Source of the DNA: Paramecium tetraurelia
Taxonomy: Eukaryota; Ciliophora; Oligohymenophorea; Peniculida; Parameciidae
Assembly (NCBI RefSeq): GCF_000165425.1
Contig: NW_001799266.1
Location: 124,001-188,000, forward strand
Length of the DNA stretch: 64,000 bases
Direction of reading: 5' to 3'
Positions within the stretch are counted from its first letter, which is position 1. Every line of letters starts with the position of its first letter. This document shows positions 26,728-40,755 of the stretch, in pieces. A model generated the notes under the pieces. It was not told where the DNA came from and did no database searches. It saw only the letters and a list, made by a program, of their open reading frames with translations. A program made the position numbers and the translations under genes.

Positions 26728-29700
26728 ATGAGCTTTCCCCAGCATATTCCAAGCACATCACTTAGTTTCTTAGATCCGAGTTTGTTGATTGGGAATTTGG
26801 ATTGGCTGTATTTGTTGTCGATGAAGGAGACAGATGGATTATCAGAAAAGTCTTTAACTAAGGGTGAGGATGTTTCAGGGTTTGATGCCTTTCTGGAGCA
26901 AGTAGACTTTACGAGATCAGCATATATTAAATTGAGGTAGTGAAGTGTTGTAATAGGAGTAGATAGGATTATTTTAATTTGATACAGCATTCATCTCGGC
27001 ATTTGACAGAGAGTCTGTTGAACTCTAAGAATGAATACTTTGGCAGAGCCAGTATGATGTTGAACAAGATCAATAAGAGTAAAATAGAGAAGCCAATCGT
27101 GATGGCGACATGTAAGACATGGAATGTGTAATTTTAGATCACGAGTGCTCGTATGAGGTGTTCAAATAATGTCAGGGAGTGACAAGTTGTTCAGCATTGC
27201 AATCTAATCCGACGAGATGGCCTTGGGGATTGGAAGATTTCCACAAGTCATTATGCAAATAAGAGCTGTTGTCTCTCTTTTACGAACCAGATTACTCTAG
27301 AGAGAGTATCGATAAGAATTTACAAAGATTATTAAAGGAGATTGATCACAAACAATTGTCAAAGATATTGATAGATTATGCATTGAGAGTAGGAACGTTT
27401 AAGTAGATTTTGAGTCTTTGTGATTTAAATATAAGAGAAATTATAAAATTACCAAGATTGCAATAAAAGAGTCGCCATCTACATTATATGAGATCATTGT
27501 GCGACTAAGGAGGATTCACTATTACCTAATTACAGCAATTCACTAAGTTAAATTACCATCAAATGACAATGACATCCTCCTAATGTTACTTGTACATCTT
27601 GGTGAGTTCCCCAGTGGGTGGAATGTACAAGGTGGGCACAGGAGAAGGTGGAACTATAGCTGGTAAGATATATCTACATTAACCACTAAAAAAGCAAGAC
27701 GATGTCTAATGGGTATTCCTGCAGAATAAATTATATCTGAAACAGCAGAATGGAACTTTGGATATCATATGTCCTGAGACATTTCAGACTCTGAGTCAAA
27801 TGACTCTCCATTGTCCAGAACTATTTCAACATCCTCAAATGTAGGCAATAAACAAGAATTATCCATTGATTACTGATGGAGAGAAGCTATTCATCATTGG
27901 AAGAAAACTAAATATTACCAAAGTGGAAGGAGCACCAGCCAAAGTTATCAAAGAACCAGCAGCTTCCACTTCAAGAGCATAAAAGAAGAAGGAGGCTGAA
28001 CAGTAACCACCTGATAACACAATCAAGATTATGGATTTCATTCTTTTTGAATTCGACTTGAATAAACCAACAGGAAATGTATAAAATGAAGAAGAATCTG
28101 ATAAGAAACTATTGGCTGAATTATTTGAGTCATTTCAAGGATATTTCAGCAAGGCAGAGATTAGCAAGGCATTGAATCTGAATAAAAATGATATGTAAAA
28201 TGCAGCCCAATGGTTGGTTGAAGAAGGGGAGAAGGAAAGAAATAAAACAACCGTTTCTGTTTCAAAATAAACCTTACTGTGTTAAGCTGAAATCACTACT
28301 GACATCTCGGCTAAATAAGTCAAGAGCAGTGCTGATATAGGCTGTAAGGAGGGATCCATCTTATAACCATAAATCATTAGTAATATCATTTGGACTATGG
28401 ACAAAAAGTATTTGACAGCCTATTTTGAATTTGGAGTAAAGATATTTTCTAAAGATCCAGCAAATGAAAAAGAACTTGATCAGACTAAAGATGAATTCAA
28501 TCTCAGAGATCATTTTTACACCAAAAAGCCTTCTACTTCCACTCTACCTCTAAAAGGCACTTACATCACAACAGTTAATAAATATCTTAACGAATTCTAT
28601 TAGAATCCCAATTATATTGTGTCTTATGAACACAATACTAAAAGGTTCTATGTTATGCATATCTAATGGAATTCAACTGATCTTTAATTCCCTGCCTTAG
28701 TGACCATAGGATCTGATTTTGTTCATCGACCACTAAATCTCAATTTGACTCCAGCTACGACTTTCGACGAAGAAGTGGTTAACTTCCTGCTTTAATAATA
28801 AGAATAACGCTTTGATTAGGAATGGAGATTGAATGATTGGTATGTGGCATACTAAATAATGCTCAAGAATCTAAGAAGCATCTCTGAACATTTCTCAGAA
28901 GAGGAAGTTAAGAAAATACAAAGTGAAAAATCCAAATACATTCATCGATTGAATAAATCCATTCAATCCATTAACAATTAAAGAACCGAAGTCGAACTTA
29001 GAAAGGTTTATGCTTTTTGTGTAGAAGGTACTTGGGAGGAGTTGAAACAGATTTGGTCACTGTTCAAGAAGTATCACAAAATCCAATATCTTCAACTCTT
29101 ATAGTATTGGGTTTAATACAGTGAGATTTCTATCTTGTTGAATCCTGGAGTATATGATTTACTAAAAGAGATAGGAGAATATCTGATCTAAAATTGGTAA
29201 AGTGAATTGCATAGAAATATCTTTATTAAAGGTTGGACACTCTTTTTGTGTTCAAATTCCCTTTAATTATAGTATTTACGACTGGGAGATAATCAATTAT
29301 TACAGAATATCATATAGACATATTCAAGCATATAGCCAGAGACAGAATCTGCCATACTCAAATTAAAGTCTAAGAATGTTAACTTGGATGGAGATTTCAA
29401 ATCATTTATTCACAAAAAAGGAGCATAGCATTACTTGATTGAGCCATTCCCAAGATTGTTGGTTGAAGTAGTTGAGAGCGTGAAGTTATTCTAAAAAGTG
29501 TATCCAAAGGGCTATTTCGTGGATTGTGATATCACATAGATAAACCAGCAATTTTGGATATTAGCAAAAGAGTGGGCAACCCAATGTGATCTAACTAAAT
29601 GGTAATTCTTAACCATGCTATTTAATATGGCATTCAATGAGAACAATGAATGGGAAGTACAACATAAATTAGCTTTCAATATCTTGTAAGTATTTGAATT

Positions 29701-32700
29701 GGGAATAGCCAACAAAGAAGTCAAAGAATTGATTATCAAACACAATTTTCTGACTCATTTCCTGCTTTAATTATTTTTATCACCTGTCCTTTAATGTCCA
29801 ATTGATTGTAGTATTCTCTCCATTCTGATGTAGATTAATCAAAACATCGAATTCCCTACAGCTCCCTCAAGAAGCCAAGGCATAGATCCTATTGGGTATA
29901 AAGTGTTTGAGACGAGTCATCCTTATGAAAGATAGAAGGTCTAAACTTTTGAAGATACCTACTTCCCAGGTGCCTTGGCTTTGGCTGTAGAGTTTGATCC
30001 AAGATGCTCAAGTGACTAAGCCCATGATTTCTTAACGATTAACTCTTGGTATTCCCCTCAAACTGGACCTTTTGGATTGCAAACTAAATTGAAAGATCCT
30101 ATGGGGGTTTCATATAGAATTTCAGGTAAATTGAGTACTAAAAGACCTATTCTGATGCTAGGCAATGTGATTCAAGCCGATTTTAGTCCAAGTGGATAGG
30201 TTAGAAATGAGCATTCACTTAATCGATGGGGATTCAAAATTACAATTCGTCCAGTGTATGGAGACACCTATCATGTAAGCAATGTGTTACACATGGTAAT
30301 TTTGGAGAACATCTAATCCTTATTGGGATTCAATGAAAATAGAACAGCCTATGAAGAAAGTAATTAGCATCTCTTAAAATGGAATATTTTGAAAAATGGA
30401 AGAGCTGGATTTCAATATGATAAACATCTCATTAAAGTATTGGGGTAGTTGTCCATTTCTAACATGTCTTATGATGATGCCACACTATTACATGAGAATG
30501 CAGGAGCCAATACTTAAATTAAGAATAAGTATCAACAATTGAAGAGAGATCTCATAAAAGTCAATTACAAAAGTAGAGAATTGCAAAAGACTAATATCGA
30601 TTTACTTCAATTGGCTCAATAGTAAAATAAATACATTTCACAGATTTTAGAGAAAAAAGGAGAATTCTATAAAGTTATTTCAGAAATTGTTAGTCAATTC
30701 ACTGATTCAATTCAATATAGAACTGCCAAACAAAAGTCAGCTATGAAGGCACACATTGAAGAATTCAAACAAATTGAGATGCTCGTGATTTTGGTCACTT
30801 TGTATCATAGTGGATTATTGGATGAAATCAATCTGTTGAATTTGGAACACCACATCGACATGTTATAGGAAGCTAGAAATGATGTCATCAATTACATGCT
30901 CAAAGAAGTGGAGACTATGATTGAGTACCAATAGAATTATGAAGGTATGTCATTGCAAGCCACAGAAATGATGGAATAATAGAAATTGAAATAAATAAAT
31001 GAGAAAATAGAAAACACTCTTTGGGATATGCTCCAAAAGAGATTAGAAGGTAATAGTGAGATGATTTATAAAATATGCTCTCAATAAAGTTTGGCTATCA
31101 TAGAAAACAACCCCAATTTATCTCTAAGATAGATTTACAATAATATTTTAGCAAAAATCAGGGAATCCAAATTAGTGCTTGTAAATCCATATCAACATAT
31201 TGTTTAAGTGATCAAAAAGAGAATTCTGATCCTATTCAATATTAGCAATGTTTAATTGGTGGGTTAATAATAGATGATTTAAATTAAATCCTAGTAATCG
31301 ATCGACTCTGGAAGCATTAAATAATTAAAGCCTCCTGGTATCGAGAGATCAATCTCTCATTAGATAGATGATAAAAATATTGACAGTTAGAAATTATTAA
31401 AGTTTAGACAATGGCTAGATAGTTATCAAAAATGGAAAGTACTTCACAATGTAAATTTAAATCAGATTTCTGCTGAATCTCTAGATATTCCTCCTGTTAA
31501 GTCTGTCATACTATTTCTCTAATAGAATGTCGATGAATCTTTGATTTAGGTTATGGACTTACACAATCGAAGATGCATAAGAAGGATTGCCTCACTTAAG
31601 TTTCTAAATGAGTTCTAAGGCTAAAGTGGAGGCATTTTGTGTTAGGATGTTATGAATTGTAAAATTGAATTTGCCAGCTCCAATATCAAAGAAATACTTC
31701 TCCAAGAAGTTGTAAAAAGGCTGAATTATCTTATGTAATCTATAAAGAATGATTATGCTACCTATTTGAATCAAGCAATCACATAACAAATCGATGGAAC
31801 TTTGCTTGAATAATTGAAGGTTTTATGCATGACTCTATGCGAAATCAATCAGTTATTTTAAGTAGACAATAACATTTTATGGAAAAGTAGAGAACACGAT
31901 TATAATCCTCACTTTAATCCTATATTCAAATAATTCTTAAGCAACATCATCATCACTGGATTATTAAGTTTGGCCTTTGTGAATTTGGATCAATAATATT
32001 AGTCTGTTGCTATTTTGAGTTAAAATATTTTAAATAATGTTAAAGAGACTTTGTACATCATAACAGATAATTTGATGACTGATGATATTCTTTAATAATT
32101 GATATAAATTTTATCATCAGAATTAGGAATATCACTATAGGGAGATGAAATCAATTGCAGATTACTAACTAAATTATATGATTTAATTGGAGTGAAGAGA
32201 GTGAATTTCTTGCTTACAAATATTTTGGATTGCTTGGTAATTCATTAAAATTAAGATGTTCCATCATCCTTAGTGAAATTGATATTCTTTATCTTACATC
32301 ATACCAACACTCCATCTACGATGAGATTGGCAATCAGGATTTCTAAGTATTTTAGTAATATCAATCTTAACAAGATCAAATACACTCCAAAGTATTTATG
32401 GGTATATTATGAGAATTGCAATTTATAATAAGTTAAAGTCTTATAAGAAAACAAAGAGTTGTATTTCAGTGAGGCATTAATTGAGCGAGTAGGACACTTA
32501 GTAGGTCAATAAGAGGATACTGGCAATCAAAATATTAATACCATGTTATAAACTGAATTAGTGAATGTATAAAAAAAGATAATTACATCAAACACTAATG
32601 CTGATTAGAATAATAATCAATAGTATAGAGTGATATTGCATTTGTGTTAGGAGGAAGAAATTTCTATTCTCTTGAAGATTCTATATTGGTGGGAAGAGTT

Positions 32701-35700
32701 CTATCCAAGTGCCAAATTGAAATTACCTCAAACATATTAGGAGTATTTGGAAATGAAGGAGAAGGAGAAAAAGAGAGAGGAATAGAAGACTCAATAATAA
32801 GAGGTAATTGCATAATAAACAGAGTTTCAATCATAAAGACAACAATAGCAATAATAATATAAGTTATTGGAGAGAGTCTTAATGACTTAGCCAGAAATCT
32901 AGTAAAAAGATTATCTATTGGGATGGGGATTCAATTACAGCAATTTATACAGTGATATGAAGAATGGACCTTCGGATAATAAGAAACATTCATCTGGGAG
33001 AGTAAAGAAGCAAATAAAGAAGTATTGGAGACCTTTGAATTTTTAGGAATTGGAACGATTGTATGAAGAATTATATAAATAAAATGAAGACATCAAGTAG
33101 TTTCCAGATGAGCAAGCATTCTTGAAACAAAGAAACTTCATAACAAGAATACATTCATACATAAAGGAAATAAAGAATTATGGTAGTTTGCTAACAGTTT
33201 ATGGTTGCATTGCATTTAGTGAAATATTTACTCTTCAAAAGGCTTAAGTTTTAATAGAGCTTATTTAATCAGCATTGAATGGGTCATTACAAAACATACC
33301 AATGACTGAATTATCAGAGGAATTCAGAAATAAGGCTGATCCAAACAAATACATTCTAATGGGAGCCATCAAAGAGATTGCACCTCCAAAGAGTAAATCA
33401 CAACCATAAAAAGCACCTACTCAAATTCCTCCATAGCCAACAAGTGGTAAATCATAGATGACTATGAGTATATGTGATGTCTACACCTTCTAGACATTTG
33501 AGTTTAGAATGGATTACATTACGTTGTTGCCATATGGAAATACAAGTGTCAATTTTTACAATGAAATCAACAGAAGTTCATCCTTCACACAACAATAAGT
33601 TAATGGGCAAATAGTTGGCTAATTGATTTATGAACTTAGTCAATTATTGTCTAATTAATAGATTGACATTAATAAGGAAAGCAAGTATTACAAACTTGGG
33701 TACACTACCATCCTGTCTTAATAATTAATATAGGTAGCCCCAGGAATCCCTGTCTAAATTAAGAAGCACAAGTCATATGATAAATAATACGTAGTATCAG
33801 GAGGAGATTATTGTGGGTAGAAGGAACTGAAAATACTGTCAAATAATGATGATAAACTTAATTTACAGGTTGTAAAATTAGATGAAATCGAATTAATACA
33901 ATAAGATATCCCTTAATTGATATCTCAAGAATAGATGTTAGAATTGATCGAAAAAGAGAATGATAAATTCATCTTGAGGAATCTCTTCATAATTGCTAGC
34001 AAATTGGAATGGAAGGGATACAATGTAGAGAGAATTGCAGAGAAAATATTAAGTTTGGCTAATCTTTACTAAGGAGATAATAAGTTCATTCAAGCATGGG
34101 AACGATTAATAGATAGCAGACTGACACCTAATTACTTCTTCCCCATAGAAATCCCTAAGACTCTTAACTTCCCCCAATAACCCTAATAAGGTGAATAAGA
34201 TGATCATAAGATTGACCCTTTTGTGGAAGGTGTTGACAATACAATTATTGTTGGTAGTACATATATGCAATCATTGCCTGAAGCTTGCATAGTCTCTAAC
34301 GAATTGAAATTAGTTCAATATTGGGAGAAGAACATCTTACCCAAAATATACGATTATGTCAAAGGCTCCTTGAGACCCTATGAGATTGACGACTTCTTTG
34401 AATAAATTAGATAACAACTAAGAAAAGGAGAACAAAATAAAGCTTTGGAAATAGCCTACATTGTATGCGATCAGAGAATGCCAAACGGGGTTGTTATTCC
34501 AGAGTCCAATCATGACTGGAGTACGTTAACAATAGAAGAAGTCTAAGCTGGACAATATGTTCTCTGTAGACTCATTGATAAAACATCAGAATAGTTGTAC
34601 TCAAAAGAATACTTGCATTACAAGTAGCAAGGTCATACTTTCATTTGTGGTCAAATCATTGGTGTTGATTAAAGATCATCTTCGATATTGATTACACATA
34701 TGGATATCAATAATTCTCAACTGTATGCCACTTGGTTCCCTGTCAGTGCACTTAAACAGGTTTAGTTGTATATTCCCCCAAATGCTAATGCTTATCAATA
34801 GGAGACAATCTTAAAAGAATACAACAGAGAATTAGACTTGGAACTCAGCAAATAAGCCAGACAATTGTACATTTTGCAGAGTCAAACCATCAACGTTGAT
34901 CCAATCACATATTTATAATTAGCGATGCAATTCGAAGGCTCTTGTATTAATGGCTGGTTAACTGAGTAATTAATAGATGGGAATACTAAAACTAATCAGA
35001 AATTAAACCAATTTTTGGAGAAACCTGAATTAATCTTCAGCTGGTTGTCTAAGTGTTTTGATTAAATTCATTAATCTGTCAATAACAACAAATTGATATT
35101 GGATTTAGTCAAATCTCATAAGAAACCATTAGAACTCAATTCCGACTTAGATATTGCTGGTTTGGCTATTGTATTTAAGAATGATGCAACTCTGTGCACT
35201 TGTTCTGGCATCAATTTCTATAAGGATAAATTGGGTATCAACGACTTTTACACAATAAGCAGTGGCAAAGAGACAAGAGGTAGATTATCTCCTATTGTGC
35301 TCAATCAGAAGAGTGTTTATTGCGAGTACTATTTCAATGGTGAAGCCTTGCCAATCTACCAATAAAAGTTATGTGTTTCTCGTCTGCCTTGTGTTGTCTA
35401 TAAAATTCCAACCTTGTGGAACACTGTCTGTTATGTGATTGATTAAATGAGCACAATCTTCATCAAAAACAAAGACATTCCGAATTTGAAGAACATCAAT
35501 CATCTGTTAGATAAAGCGTATCAATCTCAACCTCATATCTTAAACCAATCGATCATCAAATTATTAATTAGGAATGTTCGCAAATTACAAACTATTTCAG
35601 AAGAAACTCTAAAGGATGAATTGCTTATTTAATTAATAAATGATGCTGTCAAAATATATAATATTCAAAAAGTAGAACCTAATGTTTTGTATTCATCCTA

Positions 35701-38438
35701 TCTCTAAGATATCAGTGAATTATTGGCAGTAGCCATTCCCAACAAGACAAAAATCTAGATTCCAGATTGGATAAATGCCTATCGATATTTAATTTAGATC
35801 GCAGAATTCATTAAATGTGGTAAGACCTTGTACAATGAATAAATTGAACAGATCAATGGAATGTTGTAGTCTAATCAATGGGATCAACTGATTTACATGA
35901 ATCAATTACCTTGTGATATTCAAGACGTATTACAAGAACAATAAGTCAGAATCTTAAATCCAACAATCGATATATTTAGAAGAAAAAATTAAGCAATTGT
36001 TCTGATTGATGGATTTCAATAATTAAATTTAGAAAATGTTGAAATACAGTTGCCTCCTGAACCAGTCTAAGATGCTGTGAAACTCTGGTAATGTGAAATG
36101 TGTACATATGCTGAAAATGTCTGGGATTCATCACATTGTTCAATATGCGAAAATCCAGCTCCTGCCAATAAAATCCCTTACAAAGGAGCTGAAGATTAAT
36201 CCCAATAATAAGAGTAATAGTAAATTTAGATCAATGTTGATGAGGAAGATGAAAAGGCTGATAGAAGAGAGAAGTAGTTTTTCGAAGATTTAATTGAAAG
36301 GATTAAGGAGAAGGTTAAGAAGTACTATGCTGATTAATAGATGGAGAAGGAATAAAAAATAAATCAAGTCAATCAGGCAATCGAAGCTCAATAGAATCAA
36401 TTAAAATAACTCAACAAATATTAAGAAAAAAAGCAGAAGTAATTAACGTATAAATCTAAGCTCCAACAAACCAAATAACCATAACAGCAATTACAATAAC
36501 AAAAAATATAGGATTGCAAACTAAAATTATAATAACTCACATCTGAATTATAATAAATACAAGAAATCAAACTTCAAAACAATTTCCAAATCTTTTCTGG
36601 CAAATAAATCCTTGATAAAGCCAAAGCCTTTTTAAAAGAGTTCTTAACTAACAGATTAGAATATTTCAGAAAATAAATCAATCCCAAACAATTGGAAGAA
36701 ATGAGCAGTATGGATGCAATAGAATGTTGGAAACATTTAGAATCATTAGGTTATGATTTCCATTATCAACTAATTAATAATCCAAAGACCATCTAAATTC
36801 TACCCATTTAATAAATGAAACACCTCCTTAAATTAATTGAATTCGATATTTGCAAAGAAACCAAAGCTGTAAGAACTTACAACCCTAGAAACATAAGGAA
36901 TTAAATAGATGAATAGGCCATTAATTATTCAGATTTTATCAATTGTTTGACTAAATATTAGGATCTTGTGAATTCTCCACTCTTAGTAATTAGGCAATCT
37001 TGGGCAATCATTAAACTATTCAATAGATACTTAGAGACTTGTGGATAATTTATCAATATGGATGTTCCTATTGGTACTTCATAACAATTCCAATAAAATA
37101 CAATCCTTCTGTCTATGGGCAATTATATGTAAGTTTTAAGACAATTGTGCATGACTCCTACAAAGGTAGACATAGTTTAGAGAGTGCTTAACAAAACAAG
37201 TATCAGTAGAGACTCACCACCTAAGATCAATGTAGAACGTATTCGTTTGGCCAATCGTAATGGAAAAGCAAACCAATAGGATTTCTTATTTACTATGGCT
37301 TACGAACAAATGAAAAATATCCCACCCACTCTCTTAAGACCGATAAAACCTCAAGGAACTGATCCATTCTTAGCATTCGAGGTCAATTTCAAGGGCGAGG
37401 ATGTCTAAGGAGAAAGTGGTCCTTATAGATAGTTCTTTGCCGATATCAGTAAAGAATTGCAATCATCTTCTTTATTATTATATCCTTCAACCAACAATCA
37501 GGCAAAATTGGGAAATCACAAAGATAAATTTGTTTTGAATCCTAGTGCAAGGTCTAATTACTATTTACACCTGTATGAATACTTAGGAGTTTTGATGGCT
37601 ATTGCAATCAGAACAGCCACTCATTTCTCTTTGGATTTGCCATCAATATTTTGGAAACAAATAGTAGGTGAGAAAATCACATTTGAAGACATTGAGCAAA
37701 TCGATGCAACAATGTGCAATTTAATTAATTTTATGTAAGAATGTCCTGAGTCAACATTTGAAGAGAATATTTTTGAAAATTGGGTCACTCTCAGAACTGA
37801 CAAGAGTGTACAGGAACTAAAAGAGGTATTTAAATAAATTATTTTTTAGAATGGCAGTAAGATACCAGTCAAATATGAAGAAAGACTCGAGTACATTAAC
37901 AAATTGATGGAAGTCAAATGTACTGAAAGTGAGTTATAATGTGAAAGTCTCATCAAAGGATTAGTCAAAATTATACCCTCGCCTTTATTAAATTGTATAT
38001 ATCTTTTAATATCAAATTTTAGGGGTGTCAGCTGAAGACTTAGAATTATGGGTTTGTGGACGACCTATTGTAGATGTGGATCTCTTAAAGAGACATACAA
38101 GATATTCTGGAGAATTAAATGAAAACAGTGAAAGAATCAAATACTTTTGGGAGGCTCTCTATGAACTATCAGAATAAGAGAAATTGCGATTCATTAAATT
38201 CTGTTGGGGACAAGAGAGATTACCTGCCAATGATGAAGAATTCGATAGAAATTAAATTAGATTCATGATCAAACCTTCTACTGTAAATACTAAACAACCA
38301 AACAAAGCTCTGCCTAAAGCAGATACTTGCTTCTTTAATTTAGAATTACCTAACTATTCTAGCAAGGATGTATTTAAATATGTTTAATCATTAGATTTTG
38401 AAGAAACAATTACTAACAGCTATAAATTTCGATTGTGA
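26728..38438 (+). CDS. giant HECT-type E3 ubiquitin ligase
   Basis: About 3,878 residues with only three introns (26937-26956, 27112-27137, 37995-38022), so exon 3 alone is almost 10.9 kb. The spliced length divides by three. Domains seen: a UBA-like three-helix motif at about 440-490 (FSKAEISKALNLNKNDMQNA), a beta-sandwich-like block near 1080-1180 (FDPRC...GPFGLQTKL...WGFKITIRPVYGD), and a RanBP2-type zinc finger near 3,105 (WQCEMCTYAENVW, then CSICENP). A Lys/Gln-rich coiled coil follows the finger. The C-terminal HECT domain (about 3,530-3,878) includes LYEYLGVLMAIAIRT, LELWVCGRP and the catalytic Cys at about 3,843 in ADTCFFNLELPNYSS. UBA plus HECT in a protein this large recalls the HECTD4/HUWE1 class; no orthologue is claimed. 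It is expected to charge ubiquitin on its Cys and transfer it to substrates. Confidence 0.93.
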
Positions 38439-38701
38439 TAGTATGAATGCTGATCCTCGAGTAAATTTAGATCCAAATGCTCGACATAGACGGAATAGGG
38501 ATGAAGATGAAGATGAAAGTTTGTTTGAGGAAGGTGAATGGTGAAATCATATATATATATTATAAGTATATTAGCTTGAACATATTTCCATATTAAATTC
38601 TTAAATTAATTAAATTTTTTTAGATTAGTAATTAAATTCAAAAATTAGTACTGAAATTATAAAAAATGAAGAATGCACAAATAATTTTTCACAATTTATT
38701 C

Positions 38702-39286
38702 TCAGTTGAAAATTAGTTTTGGCTGTTATTCCTCCTATTTTACCTCTTACTTGACCTCTTATATTGTAACGGTTTCTAATTACTCTTCTTTGATATTTTA
38801 AACGTCGGCATTATGTTCGAATTCAATCTTAATTTTACTTTAATATGGATCCTCTTTTTTGGCATTGTTAAATTGATTTTTTTTTTACTTTCTTATATGA
38901 GCAACTGTTTTAATATACGCTTAATTTATTTGTATTAATTTTCTAAGAAATCCCATTCTCTTATTACCAAAGTCTTCAATCCTACATATCAAATTAACTT
39001 TTTTAAATATTTGAACATAGTCTTCTAAAGTTTTCTTTGGGATTTAAACAAGATTGGCTGCTTCTTGCAGACTAATTCTTGGTTAGTTTGTATTCTATTA
39101 AGATTTCCCTTGCTCAAATATCCTTCTCCATTCTCTAACCCTGTGAAGAGCATCCAGTACGCTTCTTTCTTTGACTCGTTTTTTAGCTGACTGAGGTCTA
39201 GCGCCTTATACTTCTGTGAGCATTAAGAAATTAAATATTATTTAAGAATTCAATTAAACACTGATTTGCATACATACTAAAGACAT
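38702..39286 (-). CDS. small orphan protein with helix-turn-helix-like block
   Basis: An intronless frame of 194 residues from the ATG at 39286, or 173 from the ATG at 39223, which gives the more protein-like start MLTEVQGARPQSAKKRVKER. The central part (VLDALHRVREWRRIFEQGK, then ISLQEAANLVQIPKKTLEDY and QIFKKVNLI) looks like three helices. Its SLQEAANLVQIPKKTLEDY resembles a helix-turn-helix of the SLxEAAxxxxIPKKTL type seen in DNA-binding proteins. The tail is acidic and Gln-rich. A nuclear, DNA-binding role is therefore possible but unproven. The next gene downstream on this strand is on the far side of the HECT gene, with which it converges (263 bp between stops). Confidence 0.65.
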
Positions 39287-39574
39287 ATTAAAGAAGATAT
39301 ATGCAGACTGAATGAAGGTTCGTGGTTGAGGAACCATTATAAAAGTTTCATTTTTTGACTTTGTTAGAATATATCTAATCTAATTATTGAAATTTTCATC
39401 TCAAATTGAAGGAATTAGTTTAAAGAATACATATTCGCAGATTTAATTAAAAAATATCGATTGTTCTAGAATAAATTATTTATATAAAATTATAAACAAT
39501 CGCAATTATGAATTATAATTGAATCGAAAGAAATAAAGCAAGATATAATTGTTAATATATGTTACTAATGCTCA

Positions 39575-40073
39575 TCATTAAGCGTATTTTTAGGTTTCTG
39601 ATCTTACTGCTTCTTCAAACTTTCCTTTATCACTTTTATATAACTCCATTGCTTTTTGGTTTAGTGCTTATTCAGTATTAACTTATCCCATGATGTTTAG
39701 GATTTTCTCTAAGACTTATTTAACAGTTTTAGTTGGTTGCCATTAATCCTAAAATAATATTATCATCATTTACTTTGGTCTCAATCATATCTTCACAAAA
39801 CTCACCCTTCTCTGTAATATTGGGATGGAAAATTTTTGTTGTAAATAAAAATTAGGGGGCTTTGAAAGGATAGTTCTCTGGGAATGTAATGGACAATTTG
39901 AACTTGCCTCCTTAATAAGCTGTGCCTTCTGGGCCTGCAACTACGGCTGTCCATCTTTAAATACATAAAATTAAATACAATAATCTGTTATTAGCATCAG
40001 CAGTGATCTAAACACCATGAAGAGGACTTGTTTAAGTCAAATCTTGCAATTCTTTGTTAAGTCTGTTTTACAT
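39575..40073 (-). CDS. ubiquitin-conjugating enzyme E2
   Basis: 149 residues with introns of 24 and 25 nt. The UBC fold is complete: N-terminal helix (RLNKELQDL), GGKFKLSITFPENYPFKAP, then FHPNITEKGEFCEDMI with the catalytic Cys at residue 85. The C-terminal helices (QWQPTKTVKQVLEKIL, ELYKSDKGKFEEAV) are also present. The HPNI...G...C pattern is canonical. The residues around the Cys and the TKT motif recall UBE2L3/UBE2D, so it could serve HECT or RING ligases. NEDD8- or SUMO-specific E2s are less likely, given the length and the lack of their characteristic insertions. It lies in the same part of the window as the giant HECT ligase, but the link is only positional. Confidence 0.92.
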
Positions 40074-40755
40074 TTTCTTTGAATAAATAATTTATTATTT
40101 AAATCTTTTAATATTTCATACATATTTATGCTTAATAGAAAAAGAATCACCGTAACCCTCTATTATTCTGATCAATTGATGATTAAACACTAGGTTTTGG
40201 CTTAATTCAGATATATCCAATCAAACCCTTGTTCAATTGAGAAAAATTGTTAAAAGTTTTCGCCCAGAAAAGACACACAATTTACTAATTTATAGCATTT
40301 CATAAACAAGAATAGAATTTCTATTTTTATATGCGTATGGTTTTTTTGATTTATTGATAATAAATCATAGATATACTATAAATACTATTTCTCAAATCCT
40401 TCTATTTTAATAAATATATTAGCTCATTAAATTCTAGATTATTCTGTCTCTTAAATATTTTGTTTTAATTAAAATAATCTTTCTCCCATCAAATTAACTT
40501 AGTTATATTTGATAAATTAAAATCCAAATGAACTCCTTATAAATGTTTTAAAATTTTTATTTTTTTAACAGTTTAAAAAAGAATCGCCTGAAATTCTGGC
40601 GAAGATCTAACCTTTTGAAATGTATTTATTTTAGATTTCTTGTTTATGTTTTTGATACTTTTTTAATGATTAATTCCATATTCATCTTGTAGATTAAATC
40701 ATAATTGCATATCCTTATTTAATATAGTAAATATTTATCTATGAAATAATCATAA
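40074..40755. other. AT-rich intergenic stretch
   Basis: 682 bp between the divergent E2 and RhoGEF-like genes. It must contain both promoters. No open frame with protein character, repeat or RNA motif was seen. Confidence 0.55.
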
